Shown here: one piece after another, positions 25,487 through 34,431 of the stretch
Numbering within the stretch: the stretch's first letter is position 1
Layout: every line of letters begins with the position of its first letter
Source: SZUA-592 sp041556555
GTDB taxonomy: Bacteria > Pseudomonadota > Gammaproteobacteria > Eutrophobiales > Eutrophobiaceae
Direction: 5' to 3'
Assembly: GCA_041556555.1 (NCBI GenBank)
Contig: JBFFIE010000014.1
Location: forward strand, 1 to 42,833
Length of the DNA stretch: 42,833 nucleotides
Made by a program: the position numbers and the translations under genes
The notes under the pieces: model-generated
The model's input: only the letters and a program-made list of their open reading frames with translations
Database searches by the model: none
What the model was told of the DNA's origin: nothing

Positions 25487-26695
25487 TCAGGTCCTGTATT
25501 CAGCATTGATCTTGACATAATCATAGGACAAATCACAGGTCCAGTGCCTAGTCTTGAATTTACCGCGGTTCATCTCCACACGGATGGTTATATCAGTTTG
25601 TTTAAACAGATCTGCAGCCCTTTCTTCTGTATATTCGGCAGATTTTTCCCCATTCGATACTATGCAGAGATCATCAACGAAGATATTTACTTCTTCAATT
25701 TTCAGCTCATTAATACTGGATCTGCCAACAGCGGCCAGGATTCTCCCCCAATTCGGATCAGAGGCAAACAAAGCGGTTTTCACTAATGGCGATTGCGCAA
25801 TATTATCTGCCACTGTAATACACTCTTCGGTTGTATGACCACCTACTATTTCCAGTGTTATAAACTTGGTTGCACCTTCTCCATCACGCACGATTTCCTT
25901 GGCAAGAAAGATACATACCTCTTCAAGAGCATTATAAAGAATATGATATTCGTCTGATTTTTTACTGCTGATTTGTCCAGACCCTGAGGATCCGCTTGCA
26001 ATTAAGACACAGGCGTCATTGGTTGATGTGTCCCCATCTACAGTGATCCGGTTAAATGAAACATTGGTTATTTCGTAGAGCATATCATCAAGTGTTGATT
26101 GTTCAATCGAGGCATCCGTTCCAATAAAGGCGAGCAAGGTTGCCATATCCGGCTTTATCATACCTGAGCCTTTCGCTATACCTGTTATTGTTACATCCTT
26201 CTCGTTCAGCCTGATGCTATTTGAAACGATTTTTGGACGGGTATCTGTAGTCATAATTGCCTTGCTGACAGAAAACCATTTATCAATAGCAAGACCATCT
26301 ACAAGTGCAGGTATCGCTTGCTTTATCTTTTCAACTGGAAGATATTCTCCTATTACACCAGTAGAGAAAAGAAGTACTTCATTGGCATGGCAACCCGTAT
26401 AATCTGACAAGCTGATCGCGGTACCCAGTGCGTCATCAATGCCTTTTTTGCCCGTTCCTGCATTGGCATTGCCGGCATTAATCAAAAAATATACGGGTTT
26501 TGTCTCGTTCAGGTTGTTTCTGGATATTATGACAGGGGCAGCACAAAATGCATTTTTGGTAAATACTGCAGAAATACTGGAACCAGATTCACATTGGATC
26601 AGTGCAAGATCTTCTCTTTGTTTTTTATATATCCCAGCAGACAGCGCGTTAAGTAATATACCTTTTACTGGACTAATTACTTTTCCTTTCTCCAA
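25487..26695 (-). CDS. argJ: Glutamate N-acetyltransferase / amino-acid acetyltransferase ArgJ
   Basis: A 402-residue Ntn-type enzyme that recycles the acetyl group from N-acetylornithine to glutamate in arginine synthesis. It self-cleaves before T186 (KGSGMIKPDMATLLAF), giving alpha and beta chains. STGVIGEYLP forms the oxyanion region, and INAGNANAGTG and VDGDTSTND are further family blocks. The start is a TTG at 26695, supported by AGAAGG eight bases upstream and by the N-terminus (ISPVKGILLNALSAGI). It begins 15 bases after the secA stop. It is AT-rich like secA. Confidence 0.94.
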   Translation of the reverse strand: MEKGKVISPVKGILLNALSAGIYKKQREDLALIQCESGSSISAVFTKNAFCAAPVIISRNNLNETKPVYFLINAGNANAGTGKKGIDDALGTAISLSDYTGCHANEVLLFSTGVIGEYLPVEKIKQAIPALVDGLAIDKWFSVSKAIMTTDTRPKIVSNSIRLNEKDVTITGIAKGSGMIKPDMATLLAFIGTDASIEQSTLDDMLYEITNVSFNRITVDGDTSTNDACVLIASGSSGSGQISSKKSDEYHILYNALEEVCIFLAKEIVRDGEGATKFITLEIVGGHTTEECITVADNIAQSPLVKTALFASDPNWGRILAAVGRSSINELKIEEVNIFVDDLCIVSNGEKSAEYTEERAADLFKQTDITIRVEMNRGKFKTRHWTCDLSYDYVKINAEYRT

Positions 26696-26710
26696 TGTTA
26701 TTGCCTTCTA

Positions 26711-29413
26711 TCAATTAAGCCTGCCATGACACTGTTTGTATTTTTTTCCGGAACCACATGGGCATGGTTCATTACGCCCAATTTTCCTGCCTTCCCTGAC
26801 AAACGGAGTCTTTGCTGCTTTATTAGGATTTTCTGCTCCCGTTGCAAGTGCTGATTTGGCTTCAGGATGGCTGAAATTCATGCTTTCGCTGCGTTTGTGT
26901 TGTTGTTCTGCTTTTTCCACATCTTCTTCAGTGCGTACCTGGACCTTGGACAGGAACCTGATGACATCAAATTTCAGATTTTCCAGCATACTAACAAATA
27001 ATTCAAAAGACTCTTTCTTGTATTCCTGCTTTGGATTTTTTGCAGCATAACTGCGCAGTCCGATTCCTTGCCGCAAATGATCCATTGAAATGAGATGATC
27101 CTTCCAGTGCCTGTCCAGAAAATCCAGCATAACCTGTTTCTCCAGACGTCTCATTATATCGCTTCCGATATTTTCCTCTTTCTGTTTGGCATTCCTGATT
27201 GCAATTTCCAGAATTCTCTGGCGAAGACTTTCCTGATTCAAATTATCATCATTATCCAGCCATCCCTGGATATTTTCACTGATATCAAAGTCTCTCTCCA
27301 ATACCTCTTCCAAACCATGTATATCCCATAATTCATCAATACTGCCAGGGGGAACAAATGAATTGACTGTATCGATAATAACGTCTTCTCTCATTGATTC
27401 AATGTTATCAGAAATATCCTGCTCTTCCAGGAGCTCATTTCTTTGCTCATAAATAACTTTTCTCTGATCATTGGCAACATCATCAAATTCGAGCAGATGT
27501 TTCCTGATATCAAAGTTATGTGCCTCGACTTTCCTCTGCGCATTTTCTATCGCTCTGCTGACTATCCCTGATTCGATAGCCTCGCTGCTTTCCATGCCAA
27601 GTTTCTGCATAATTGCGGTAATTCTGTCTGATGCAAATATTCTCATCAGATTATCTTCGAGAGACAGGTAAAATCGGCTGGACCCAGGATCGCCCTGTCT
27701 ACCTGATCTTCCTCTCAACTGATTATCTACCCTTCGTGACTCATGTCGCTCGGTACCAATAATGTGTAAACCTCCCGCAGCAACTACTTCTTCATGTCTT
27801 TTCAACCATTCACCTTTCAGCGAATTGATTTCTTTTTCATTTACAGGATCAATCTTTTGCAATTCATTACCCAGGTTACCACCGAGTACTATGTCAGTTC
27901 CCCGACCAGCCATATTGGTGGCTATCGTTACAGCACCCGGTTCACCTGCCTGTGCAATTATTTGTGCTTCCTTCTGATGGAATTTTGCATTCAACACGTT
28001 ATGCGGGATTTTTTCCTTATCAAGCCACTTGGAAAGGTACTCGGAAACCTCAATTGATGCTGTGCCAACAAGCACGGGCTGTTTCTTTTCCCTGCAGTAC
28101 TTTATATCGTCAACGATTGCGTTGAATTTATCGGCAGCTTTTAAATACACTGCATCACTTAGGTCTTCACGTATCATTTCCTTATGAGTAGGTATTACTA
28201 CAACTTCAAGTCCGTAAATCTGCTGAAACTCGAATGCTTCCGTGTCTGCAGTACCTGTCATTCCGGACAATTTGTTATATAGCCTGAAATAATTCTGATA
28301 GGTAATCGATGCCAGAGTCTGGTTCTCGTTTTGTATTGGAACACCCTCCTTTGCTTCTATTGCCTGGTGTAATCCTTCAGACCATCTCCTGCCTGGCATG
28401 GTCCTGCCAGTGAACTCATCAACGATAAGGACTTCATTATCCTTTACCAGGTATTCCACATCACGATGATAAAGCGCATGTGCACGTATCGCTGCATTGA
28501 TATGATGTAATACCACGATATTTGCAGGATCATACAAATTCTGGCTGGACTCGATGATTCCAGCGTCTTTCAACAACTCTTCTACACGTTCATTACCTTC
28601 TTCAGTCAGGTATGCCTGTTTTGTTTTTTCATCAATACTGTAATCGCCCGGGCCATCCTCCATTTCCTGTTTTTTGAGTTTTGGTATGATCTGGTTAATC
28701 TTGATATACAGATCACTACGATCATCAACGGCACCGGATATAATTAATGGTGTTCTCGCTTCATCTATCAAAATCGAGTCCACTTCATCAACTATTGCAT
28801 AGTTCAGTATCCTTTGAACCTGTTCGTCCTTGCTGAAAGCAAGATTATCTCTCAGGTAATCAAATCCGAATTCATTATTAGTTCCATACGTAATATCACA
28901 ATTGTAAGCTTCTCGTCTTTGTTCAGTGGATAGACCTGAAATGATGACGCCCGTACTCATCCCTAGAAAATCGTAAACCTTGCCCATCCAATCAGCATCT
29001 CTTTGAGCCAGGTAGTCATTGACAGTTATGATATGTACTCCCTTACCTTCCAGGGCATTCATATAGGCCGGTAATGTAGCAACCAGCGTCTTGCCCTCAC
29101 CGGTCTTCATCTCGGCAATATCACCCCGATGCAGGACGATTCCACCTATCATCTGAACATCGAAATGCCTCATCTCCAGAACCCGTATTGATGCTTCTCT
29201 TACCAGTGCAAATGCTTCCGGTAATATGGCATCAAGGGTTTCACCGTTCCTGACCCTTTCTTTCAATTCACTGGTCTTGGCAGGAAATTCCGAATCACTC
29301 AGTGCCGATATATCTGGTTCCAGTTCGTTTATCCTGTTGACTATCCTGGACAGCTTCTTGATTAATCGTTGATTACGGCTACCAAATATTTTTTTTGCCA
29401 GACGGGAAATCAT
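26711..29413 (-). CDS. secA: Protein translocase ATPase SecA
   Basis: A 900-residue motor that pushes preproteins through SecYEG. The first nucleotide domain has Walker A MKTGEGKT at 102-109 and DEVDSILIDEARTPL. The preprotein cross-linking and second nucleotide domains include GTDIVLGGN and RGRSGRQGDPGSSRFYLSLED. The C-terminus has the zinc-binding CPCGSGKKYKQCH tail that binds SecB and ribosomes. The length fits E. coli SecA (901). No secM-like arrest gene is upstream; an M23 peptidase gene takes that place, 85 bases away. Confidence 0.97.
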   Translation of the reverse strand: MISRLAKKIFGSRNQRLIKKLSRIVNRINELEPDISALSDSEFPAKTSELKERVRNGETLDAILPEAFALVREASIRVLEMRHFDVQMIGGIVLHRGDIAEMKTGEGKTLVATLPAYMNALEGKGVHIITVNDYLAQRDADWMGKVYDFLGMSTGVIISGLSTEQRREAYNCDITYGTNNEFGFDYLRDNLAFSKDEQVQRILNYAIVDEVDSILIDEARTPLIISGAVDDRSDLYIKINQIIPKLKKQEMEDGPGDYSIDEKTKQAYLTEEGNERVEELLKDAGIIESSQNLYDPANIVVLHHINAAIRAHALYHRDVEYLVKDNEVLIVDEFTGRTMPGRRWSEGLHQAIEAKEGVPIQNENQTLASITYQNYFRLYNKLSGMTGTADTEAFEFQQIYGLEVVVIPTHKEMIREDLSDAVYLKAADKFNAIVDDIKYCREKKQPVLVGTASIEVSEYLSKWLDKEKIPHNVLNAKFHQKEAQIIAQAGEPGAVTIATNMAGRGTDIVLGGNLGNELQKIDPVNEKEINSLKGEWLKRHEEVVAAGGLHIIGTERHESRRVDNQLRGRSGRQGDPGSSRFYLSLEDNLMRIFASDRITAIMQKLGMESSEAIESGIVSRAIENAQRKVEAHNFDIRKHLLEFDDVANDQRKVIYEQRNELLEEQDISDNIESMREDVIIDTVNSFVPPGSIDELWDIHGLEEVLERDFDISENIQGWLDNDDNLNQESLRQRILEIAIRNAKQKEENIGSDIMRRLEKQVMLDFLDRHWKDHLISMDHLRQGIGLRSYAAKNPKQEYKKESFELFVSMLENLKFDVIRFLSKVQVRTEEDVEKAEQQHKRSESMNFSHPEAKSALATGAENPNKAAKTPFVREGRKIGRNEPCPCGSGKKYKQCHGRLN

Positions 29414-29498
29414 GAATTCAGGTGTTATAAGCTTAAAATTGAGGGCGAATAGAACCAGCTACCCGCGGTATTATAGAGAATGACAACTAAAGGTGGTA

Positions 29499-30434
29499 CT
29501 AGTTTACAGAGATGTATTTAATCGGGTCGACATGCTTGCCATTATGAATGACTTCGAAGTGCACATGCGTCCCGGTAGAGCGCCCGGTTGAGCCCATGAT
29601 AGCGATAGGCTGGCCCTTTTCAACCTTGTCTCCAACAGCAACAAGGTTTTCCTGGTTATGGGCGTATCTTGTGACGTGTCCGTTACCATGATTTATCTCG
29701 ACCAGGTTACCAAATCCCGAGCGTCGGGCTGACCAGGTTATGATACCGGCAGCCACTGCCCTGACAACAGTGCCGGGTTTTCCGGCATAATCGATGCCTT
29801 CATGGAATTCACGCTTGCCATTAATAGGGTCAGTTCGAAACCCAAAGAGTGAAGATACCCAGCCCCCGAATGCCGGTTTTCCTGCTGGCTGGGTTCTGTC
29901 CTGTAGAGCTGTATTCATCAGCATGCTCTCTATAGCGGCAAGCTTGTCGTTCCGGTCTTCTATCTCGACAGTCAAATCGTCCAGTTGTTTAAGGAAGTCT
30001 GGCACGCCCAGTGAATCCTGAACCCGGCCGGGTTCATGGGGACCACCCACACCAACCGGGACACTGGCGCTGAAATCGATATCCTTGACGTCGGCCATTT
30101 TTGCGAGCCGCGACCCCAGTGCATCCAGGCGCATCACATGACTTTGTAATTTACTGAGTCGGGTCGCCAGCGCATCCAGGTTCTCCTGGGCTTCCCTGCG
30201 GGCATTTTCAATGACAAGTTTCTGTTCGTCCAGCTCGGACTGCTGAAGTGTGGTAGCCTGCTGGTACCTTACCGCGGTCATATCGGTAGAATATTTCAGG
30301 CCATAATGTCCGCCGATAAGAAAAGCGCCAGTAAATAACAGAAGCAAGACGAATATCACTGAAAACAGTTTTAACGGGTCGAGCTGTACTTTGCGCGCCC
30401 CCTCAAGACTCTTTTTTAAGATAATAATTTCCAT
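29499..30434 (-). CDS. Membrane-anchored M23 (LytM-domain) peptidase
   Basis: A 311-residue protein. One membrane helix lies at about 22-44, a coiled coil at about 56-115 and a second helical stretch at 145-178. The C-terminal M23 domain has zinc ligands H211 and D215 (HEGIDYAG) and H292 (GTHVHFEV), with H259 and H290 completing the active site. The complete set suggests an active endopeptidase that cuts peptidoglycan cross-links, rather than a degenerate EnvC/NlpD-type activator. It sits between dcw/lpxC and secA, where E. coli has secM. It is divergent from the DciA-like gene. Confidence 0.9.
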   Translation of the reverse strand: MEIIILKKSLEGARKVQLDPLKLFSVIFVLLLLFTGAFLIGGHYGLKYSTDMTAVRYQQATTLQQSELDEQKLVIENARREAQENLDALATRLSKLQSHVMRLDALGSRLAKMADVKDIDFSASVPVGVGGPHEPGRVQDSLGVPDFLKQLDDLTVEIEDRNDKLAAIESMLMNTALQDRTQPAGKPAFGGWVSSLFGFRTDPINGKREFHEGIDYAGKPGTVVRAVAAGIITWSARRSGFGNLVEINHGNGHVTRYAHNQENLVAVGDKVEKGQPIAIMGSTGRSTGTHVHFEVIHNGKHVDPIKYISVN

Positions 30435-30488
30435 AATATTTATTTATAGTATTTATATGTTTTCAGCGAACCTTATAATAGTAGCACC

Positions 30489-30950
30489 ATGCCCACCGCT
30501 AAAATGCCAACTACATTCAATTCTGTAAACTCCATACTTGAAAACGACAAGTCGGCTCTGGCTGACTTATTGCAGCATATCAGGCGTTTGCAGGCCCTGG
30601 ACAGGGAGTTAAGCACCTGCCTGGGCCAGCCACTCTCAGGACATTGTTGCATTGCCAACATTACAGATGACATGCTTGTCCTGCATGCAGACACGTCCGC
30701 CTGGGCGGCAAAAATAAGGTATTTAACCCCAAATATTCTCGAGCATATTCGCCGCGAGTGTCAGCTTCCCTCTCTTAAAAGCGTTCGCATTCGGGTACTG
30801 CCGAAGCAAAGCGAACCTCAAAAGCAGAAATCCCCTGTGCCGGGAATCACAGCCCGGACTTCGAGTTTTCTCGAGCAGGCTGCTGTCTCAACCAGCGATC
30901 CTGAGCTACGTACCCGTTTTCTGAAACTGGCCAAGCTCAATAAATCCTGA
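30489..30950 (+). CDS. DUF721 / DciA-like protein
   Basis: A 153-residue DUF721 protein. The core, about 20-105, has ADLLQHIRRLQALDRELSTC, then a beta hairpin (LVLHADTSAWAAKIRYL) and LEHIRRECQLPSLKSVRIRV. The W-A-x-x-x-R-Y motif is typical. DciA proteins load or stabilise the replicative helicase DnaB in bacteria without DnaC, and members near lpxC and secA are common in gammaproteobacteria. TATAAT at 30474-30479 lies only nine bases before the ATG. The transcript may therefore be leaderless, or translation may begin at the second ATG (30504). It converges with lpxC. Confidence 0.82.
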   Translation: MPTAKMPTTFNSVNSILENDKSALADLLQHIRRLQALDRELSTCLGQPLSGHCCIANITDDMLVLHADTSAWAAKIRYLTPNILEHIRRECQLPSLKSVRIRVLPKQSEPQKQKSPVPGITARTSSFLEQAAVSTSDPELRTRFLKLAKLNKS

Positions 30951-30974
30951 CCTGACCAGTTGCCTAACCGTTTT

Positions 30975-31886
30975 TTATGTTGCTGTGATTGGCTGAATAA
31001 AGGAGATGGGCAGTTCGACTTCGTCCTTGAAACTCACCAATTCCCAGGCCTTCTGATCTGCAAGTAGGGTCCTGAGTAATCTATTATTCAGCTCATGGCC
31101 TGATTTGAAACCTGAAAACGAACCTATTAGGCTGTGCCCAAGCAGATACAGGTCACCAATCGCATCCAGTATTTTGTGTTTGACGCATTCATCTTCATAG
31201 CGCAGCCCGTCTTCATTGAGGATCCGGTAATCATCGACAACTACTGCGTTATCCAGGCTGCCGCCAAGTGCCAGATTTTTTTCACGGAGTAATTCCACAT
31301 CCCGCATAAAACCGAAAGTCCTGGCTCGGCTGACCTCCTTGACAAAGGAAGTCGTGGAGAAATCTATTTCCGCCTGGCAATTTCTTTCATTGAAGGCGGG
31401 GTGATCGAATTCGATGGTAAACGCAACCTTGAAACCACTGAAGGGTTCAAACATGGCCCATTTGTCACCGTCTTCTACCCGGACCGGTTGCTTGATCCGT
31501 ATAAACTGTTTGGCCGCGTTCTGTTCCATCACCCCAGCGGACTGGATCAGGAACACGAATGGTCCGGCGCTGCCGTCCATGATGGGCACTTCATCAGAAC
31601 TGAGATCGATGTAGGCGTTATCAATACCAAAGCCTGCCAAAGCAGAGAGCAGGTGTTCTATGGTGGAAATCCGGACGTTTTCTTTGGTAATGGTCGTTGA
31701 CAGGCGCGTATCTCCAACATGTTCTGGGGTGGCCTTGATGTCTACAACCGGATCCAAGTCGATTCGTCTAAAAATAATCCCCGTATTTTCAGGCGCCGGT
31801 CTGAGTACCAGAAGTACTTTTTTCCCTGTGTGTAATCCGACGCCGGTCGCACGTATAACATTTTTCAGCGTTCGCTGCCTTATCAT
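30975..31886 (-). CDS. lpxC: UDP-3-O-acyl-N-acetylglucosamine deacetylase LpxC
   Basis: A 303-residue zinc deacetylase, the committed step of lipid A synthesis. Zinc ligands are H78 (TIEHLLSALAGFGIDNA) and the histidine and aspartate of KHKILDAIGDLYLLG. MIRQRTLKN and DEVPIMDGSAGPFVFLI are further family blocks. The C-terminal tail ends SFIQPITAT. LpxC is usually regulated by FtsH cleavage at a degron there, which this tail may or may not provide. A separate promoter with a perfect palindrome lies upstream at 31933-31961. Confidence 0.97.
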   Translation of the reverse strand: MIRQRTLKNVIRATGVGLHTGKKVLLVLRPAPENTGIIFRRIDLDPVVDIKATPEHVGDTRLSTTITKENVRISTIEHLLSALAGFGIDNAYIDLSSDEVPIMDGSAGPFVFLIQSAGVMEQNAAKQFIRIKQPVRVEDGDKWAMFEPFSGFKVAFTIEFDHPAFNERNCQAEIDFSTTSFVKEVSRARTFGFMRDVELLREKNLALGGSLDNAVVVDDYRILNEDGLRYEDECVKHKILDAIGDLYLLGHSLIGSFSGFKSGHELNNRLLRTLLADQKAWELVSFKDEVELPISFIQPITAT

Positions 31887-31932
31887 TGATTTTATTGTCC
31901 TTTTGGGGCAAAAATTGACCGTAAACCTATTC

Positions 31933-31961
31933 TTTGTAGTCTGAATTCAGACAACTGTCAA
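31933..31961 (-). promoter_or_regulatory. Sigma-70 promoter of lpxC with a 14-bp palindrome in the spacer
   Basis: The minus strand reads a perfect -35 TTGACA (31956-31961), a 17-base spacer and TACAAA as -10 (31933-31938, four of six matches). The spacer contains GTCTGAATTCAGAC (31939-31952), a perfect 14-base palindrome, where a repressor could block RNA polymerase. The lpxC ATG is 47 bases after the -10. The promoter is well supported; the operator role is inference. Confidence 0.65.
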
Positions 31962-31968
31962 GTACAAA

Positions 31969-31986
31969 TGTTGCATTACAGCAACA
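31969..31986 (-). terminator. Short hairpin between ftsZ and lpxC, possible weak terminator
   Basis: TGTTGC and GCAACA form perfect 6-bp arms around a six-base loop. On the minus strand it is followed only by TTTGTACT, a weak T-run. It lies 24 bases after the ftsZ stop and just before the lpxC promoter, so it may partly end the dcw transcript. It could instead be a protein-binding site. Confidence 0.35.
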
Positions 31987-32010
31987 ATTGCCAAGTAGTC
32001 CCCATATTAA

Positions 32011-33162
32011 TCAATCGGCCTGACGCCTCAGGAATGCCGGGATATCCAGATAATCGGTATCGTTCTCCGATGGGCCGGGGCCAGTCTGTTCGGACTTATC
32101 CGCAGGCTGGTTGCGCATGATTGTCGGCCTGTCATAGTCCCGATAATCCACGCCACCACCACTGGCAGCCTTGACCAGCTTGACCCGGGAAGCCTCCTCC
32201 CGGGCAGCCTGGCCCAGCCCCGTTGCTACGATCGTGACCCGCATTTCACCACTCATTTCAGGATCGATGACGGTACCAACCACAACCGTGGCATTATCCG
32301 AGGCAAATTGCTTGACGGTATTACCGACCTCGTCAAATTCACCGATAGACAGATCCATACCGGCTGTGATATTGACCAGCATGCCTCTCGCCCCTGAGAG
32401 ATTAACATCTTCTAGCAATGGGCTGGAGATGGCCGCTTCAGCAGCGATCCGCGCCCGCTCTTCACCCTTGGCTTTGCCAGAGCCCATCATCGCCATTCCC
32501 ATTTCCGACATGACGGTGCGCACGTCTGCGAAGTCGACATTGATCAGGCCGGGACAGGTAATTAACTCGGCGATACCCTGGACGGCCCCCAATAATACAT
32601 CGTTGGCTGCGCTGAAGGCATTCAAAAGACTTATTTCCCTGCCCAGAACACTCAGGAGTTTTTCATTGGGTATGGTGATCAGGGAATCGACGAACTGGCC
32701 TATTTCCTTGATGCCTTGATCAGCAACCGCCGCACGTTTCTTGCCTTCGAAACCAAATGGCCGGGTAACTACCGCGACAGTAAGGATTCCCATCTCTTTT
32801 GCCACTTGGGCAACGATAGGTGCAGCACCCGTACCGGTACCTCCACCCATGCCGCCGGTAATAAAGACCATATCGGATCCCTCAAGGACATCCATAATCC
32901 GGTCCCGGTCTTCCAGTGCGGCCTGTCTGCCAATATCCGGGTCCGCGCCAGCACCTAGCCCTTTGGTAACATTATGGCCGAGTTGTAATACGGTCTTGGA
33001 GGAAGATTTTTTTAAGGCCTGTGCATCCGTGTTGGCGCAGATAAAATCCACACCCTCGATACTTGCATTGACCATATGTTCAACGGCATTACCACCACCG
33101 CCACCAACACCTATGACTTTTATAATCGCAGTTGAATTTTCTGCATCGACGAGTTCAAACAT
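32011..33162 (-). CDS. ftsZ: Cell division GTPase FtsZ
   Basis: A 383-residue tubulin homolog that forms the Z-ring. The GTP site has GGGGGNAVEHM near the N-terminus and the tubulin signature GGMGGGTGTGAAP. The T7 loop region is NVDFADVRTVM. A flexible linker (about 320-368) leads to the conserved C-terminal peptide DYLDIPAFLRRQ, which binds FtsA, ZipA and ZapD. The ATG has an unusually perfect AAGGAGGT Shine-Dalgarno (33169-33176) six bases upstream, consistent with its high demand. It follows ftsA by 31 bases. Confidence 0.98.
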   Translation of the reverse strand: MFELVDAENSTAIIKVIGVGGGGGNAVEHMVNASIEGVDFICANTDAQALKKSSSKTVLQLGHNVTKGLGAGADPDIGRQAALEDRDRIMDVLEGSDMVFITGGMGGGTGTGAAPIVAQVAKEMGILTVAVVTRPFGFEGKKRAAVADQGIKEIGQFVDSLITIPNEKLLSVLGREISLLNAFSAANDVLLGAVQGIAELITCPGLINVDFADVRTVMSEMGMAMMGSGKAKGEERARIAAEAAISSPLLEDVNLSGARGMLVNITAGMDLSIGEFDEVGNTVKQFASDNATVVVGTVIDPEMSGEMRVTIVATGLGQAAREEASRVKLVKAASGGGVDYRDYDRPTIMRNQPADKSEQTGPGPSENDTDYLDIPAFLRRQAD

Positions 33163-33193
33163 GGTTAGACCTCCTTAGTTTTATTCCCCAATA

Positions 33194-34429
33194 TTAAAAA
33201 TTACCCTGAAACCAACTCTTCATTCTTTCAAAAACACTCCTAAAACCCTTGCCCACCCCGATGGGCGCCAGGTTTTCGGTAATGTGCTTGCGCCCAAACA
33301 ACAACAGACCTACACCTGTAGAATAAATTGGATTTTTGACCACATCAGAAAGACCAGTGACATGCTGAGGCAGGCCAATTCTCACCGGCATATGAAATAT
33401 TTCCTCGGCAAGCTCAACAACACCTTCCATTTTTGAACTGCCTCCCGTGAGAACAATGCCGGCAGCTATCATGTCTTCATAACCACTGCGCCTGAGTTCC
33501 GCTTGTACCAGGGTAAACAGTTCCTCATAGCGCGGTTCAACCACCTCCGCCAGTGTTTGTCTGGCCAGGCGTCTCGGGGCGCGATCACCCACACTCGGTA
33601 CCTCTATGGTTTCCTCTGAATTTGCCAGTTGGGTAAGTGCACATGCATATTGAACCTTGATATCTTCCGCATGCTGGGTAGGTGTTCTGAGTGCAACAGC
33701 AATGTCATTCGTAACCTGGTCGCCCGCAATCGGGATGACGGCGGTATGCTGAATAGCCCCGTCGCGAAATACTGCGATGTCCGTGGTACCCCCGCCGACA
33801 TCCACAAGGCAAACTCCCAGTTCCTTCTCGTCCTCGGTCAATACTGAATAGCTTGATGCCAGTTGTTCCAGAATGATGTCATCGACTTCCAGCCCACAGC
33901 GGCGGACACATTTAATAATGTTCTGGGCGGCACTGACGGCACCGGTCACCATGTGAACCTTCACTTCCAGCCTCACCCCGGACATGCCTACAGGTTCCCT
34001 GACCCCTTCTTGGTTATCAATCACGAATTCCTGGGGCAGGATATGCAGGATTTTTTGATCTGCCGGGATTGCGACAGCACTCGCTGCATCAATAACACGA
34101 TCGACATCACCGAAAGTAACTTCATTGTCTCGAATAGCTACGATTCCGTTCGAATTCAGACTGCGTATATGGCTTCCGGCAATTCCGGCAAATACGGAAT
34201 GAATATTACAACCGGCCATCAATTCGGCTTCTTCGATTGCCCTTTGTATGGAATGAACTGTTGACTCAATATTTACGACGACTCCCTTTTTTAGACCTCG
34301 TGATCGACTGGAACCCAGGCCGATGATTTCAACTTCATCATCTGCTGTAATTTCACCAACAATAGCCACAACCTTGGAGGTTCCAATGTCCAAGCCAACA
34401 ATCATTTTTCTTTCAGTCTTTTTTGCCAT
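33194..34429 (-). CDS. ftsA: Cell division actin-like protein FtsA
   Basis: A 411-residue actin-fold protein that tethers FtsZ to the membrane. Phosphate-binding blocks are VGLDIGTSKVVAIVGE near the N-terminus and CLVDVGGGTTDIAVF. GIVLTGGSSKMEGV is the adenosine block, and the C-terminal amphipathic helix is FRSVFERMKSWFQ. The SHI-IRSLNSNG segment belongs to the 1C domain. It starts two bases after the ftsQ stop. Confidence 0.97.
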   Translation of the reverse strand: MAKKTERKMIVGLDIGTSKVVAIVGEITADDEVEIIGLGSSRSRGLKKGVVVNIESTVHSIQRAIEEAELMAGCNIHSVFAGIAGSHIRSLNSNGIVAIRDNEVTFGDVDRVIDAASAVAIPADQKILHILPQEFVIDNQEGVREPVGMSGVRLEVKVHMVTGAVSAAQNIIKCVRRCGLEVDDIILEQLASSYSVLTEDEKELGVCLVDVGGGTTDIAVFRDGAIQHTAVIPIAGDQVTNDIAVALRTPTQHAEDIKVQYACALTQLANSEETIEVPSVGDRAPRRLARQTLAEVVEPRYEELFTLVQAELRRSGYEDMIAAGIVLTGGSSKMEGVVELAEEIFHMPVRIGLPQHVTGLSDVVKNPIYSTGVGLLLFGRKHITENLAPIGVGKGFRSVFERMKSWFQGNF

Positions 34430-34431
34430 TT

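Noticed and set aside
32171..32719. 182-codon open frame on the plus strand over ftsZ
   Set aside because: It is the complement of ftsZ, and the low-complexity Ser/Thr/Pro product is typical of a shadow frame.
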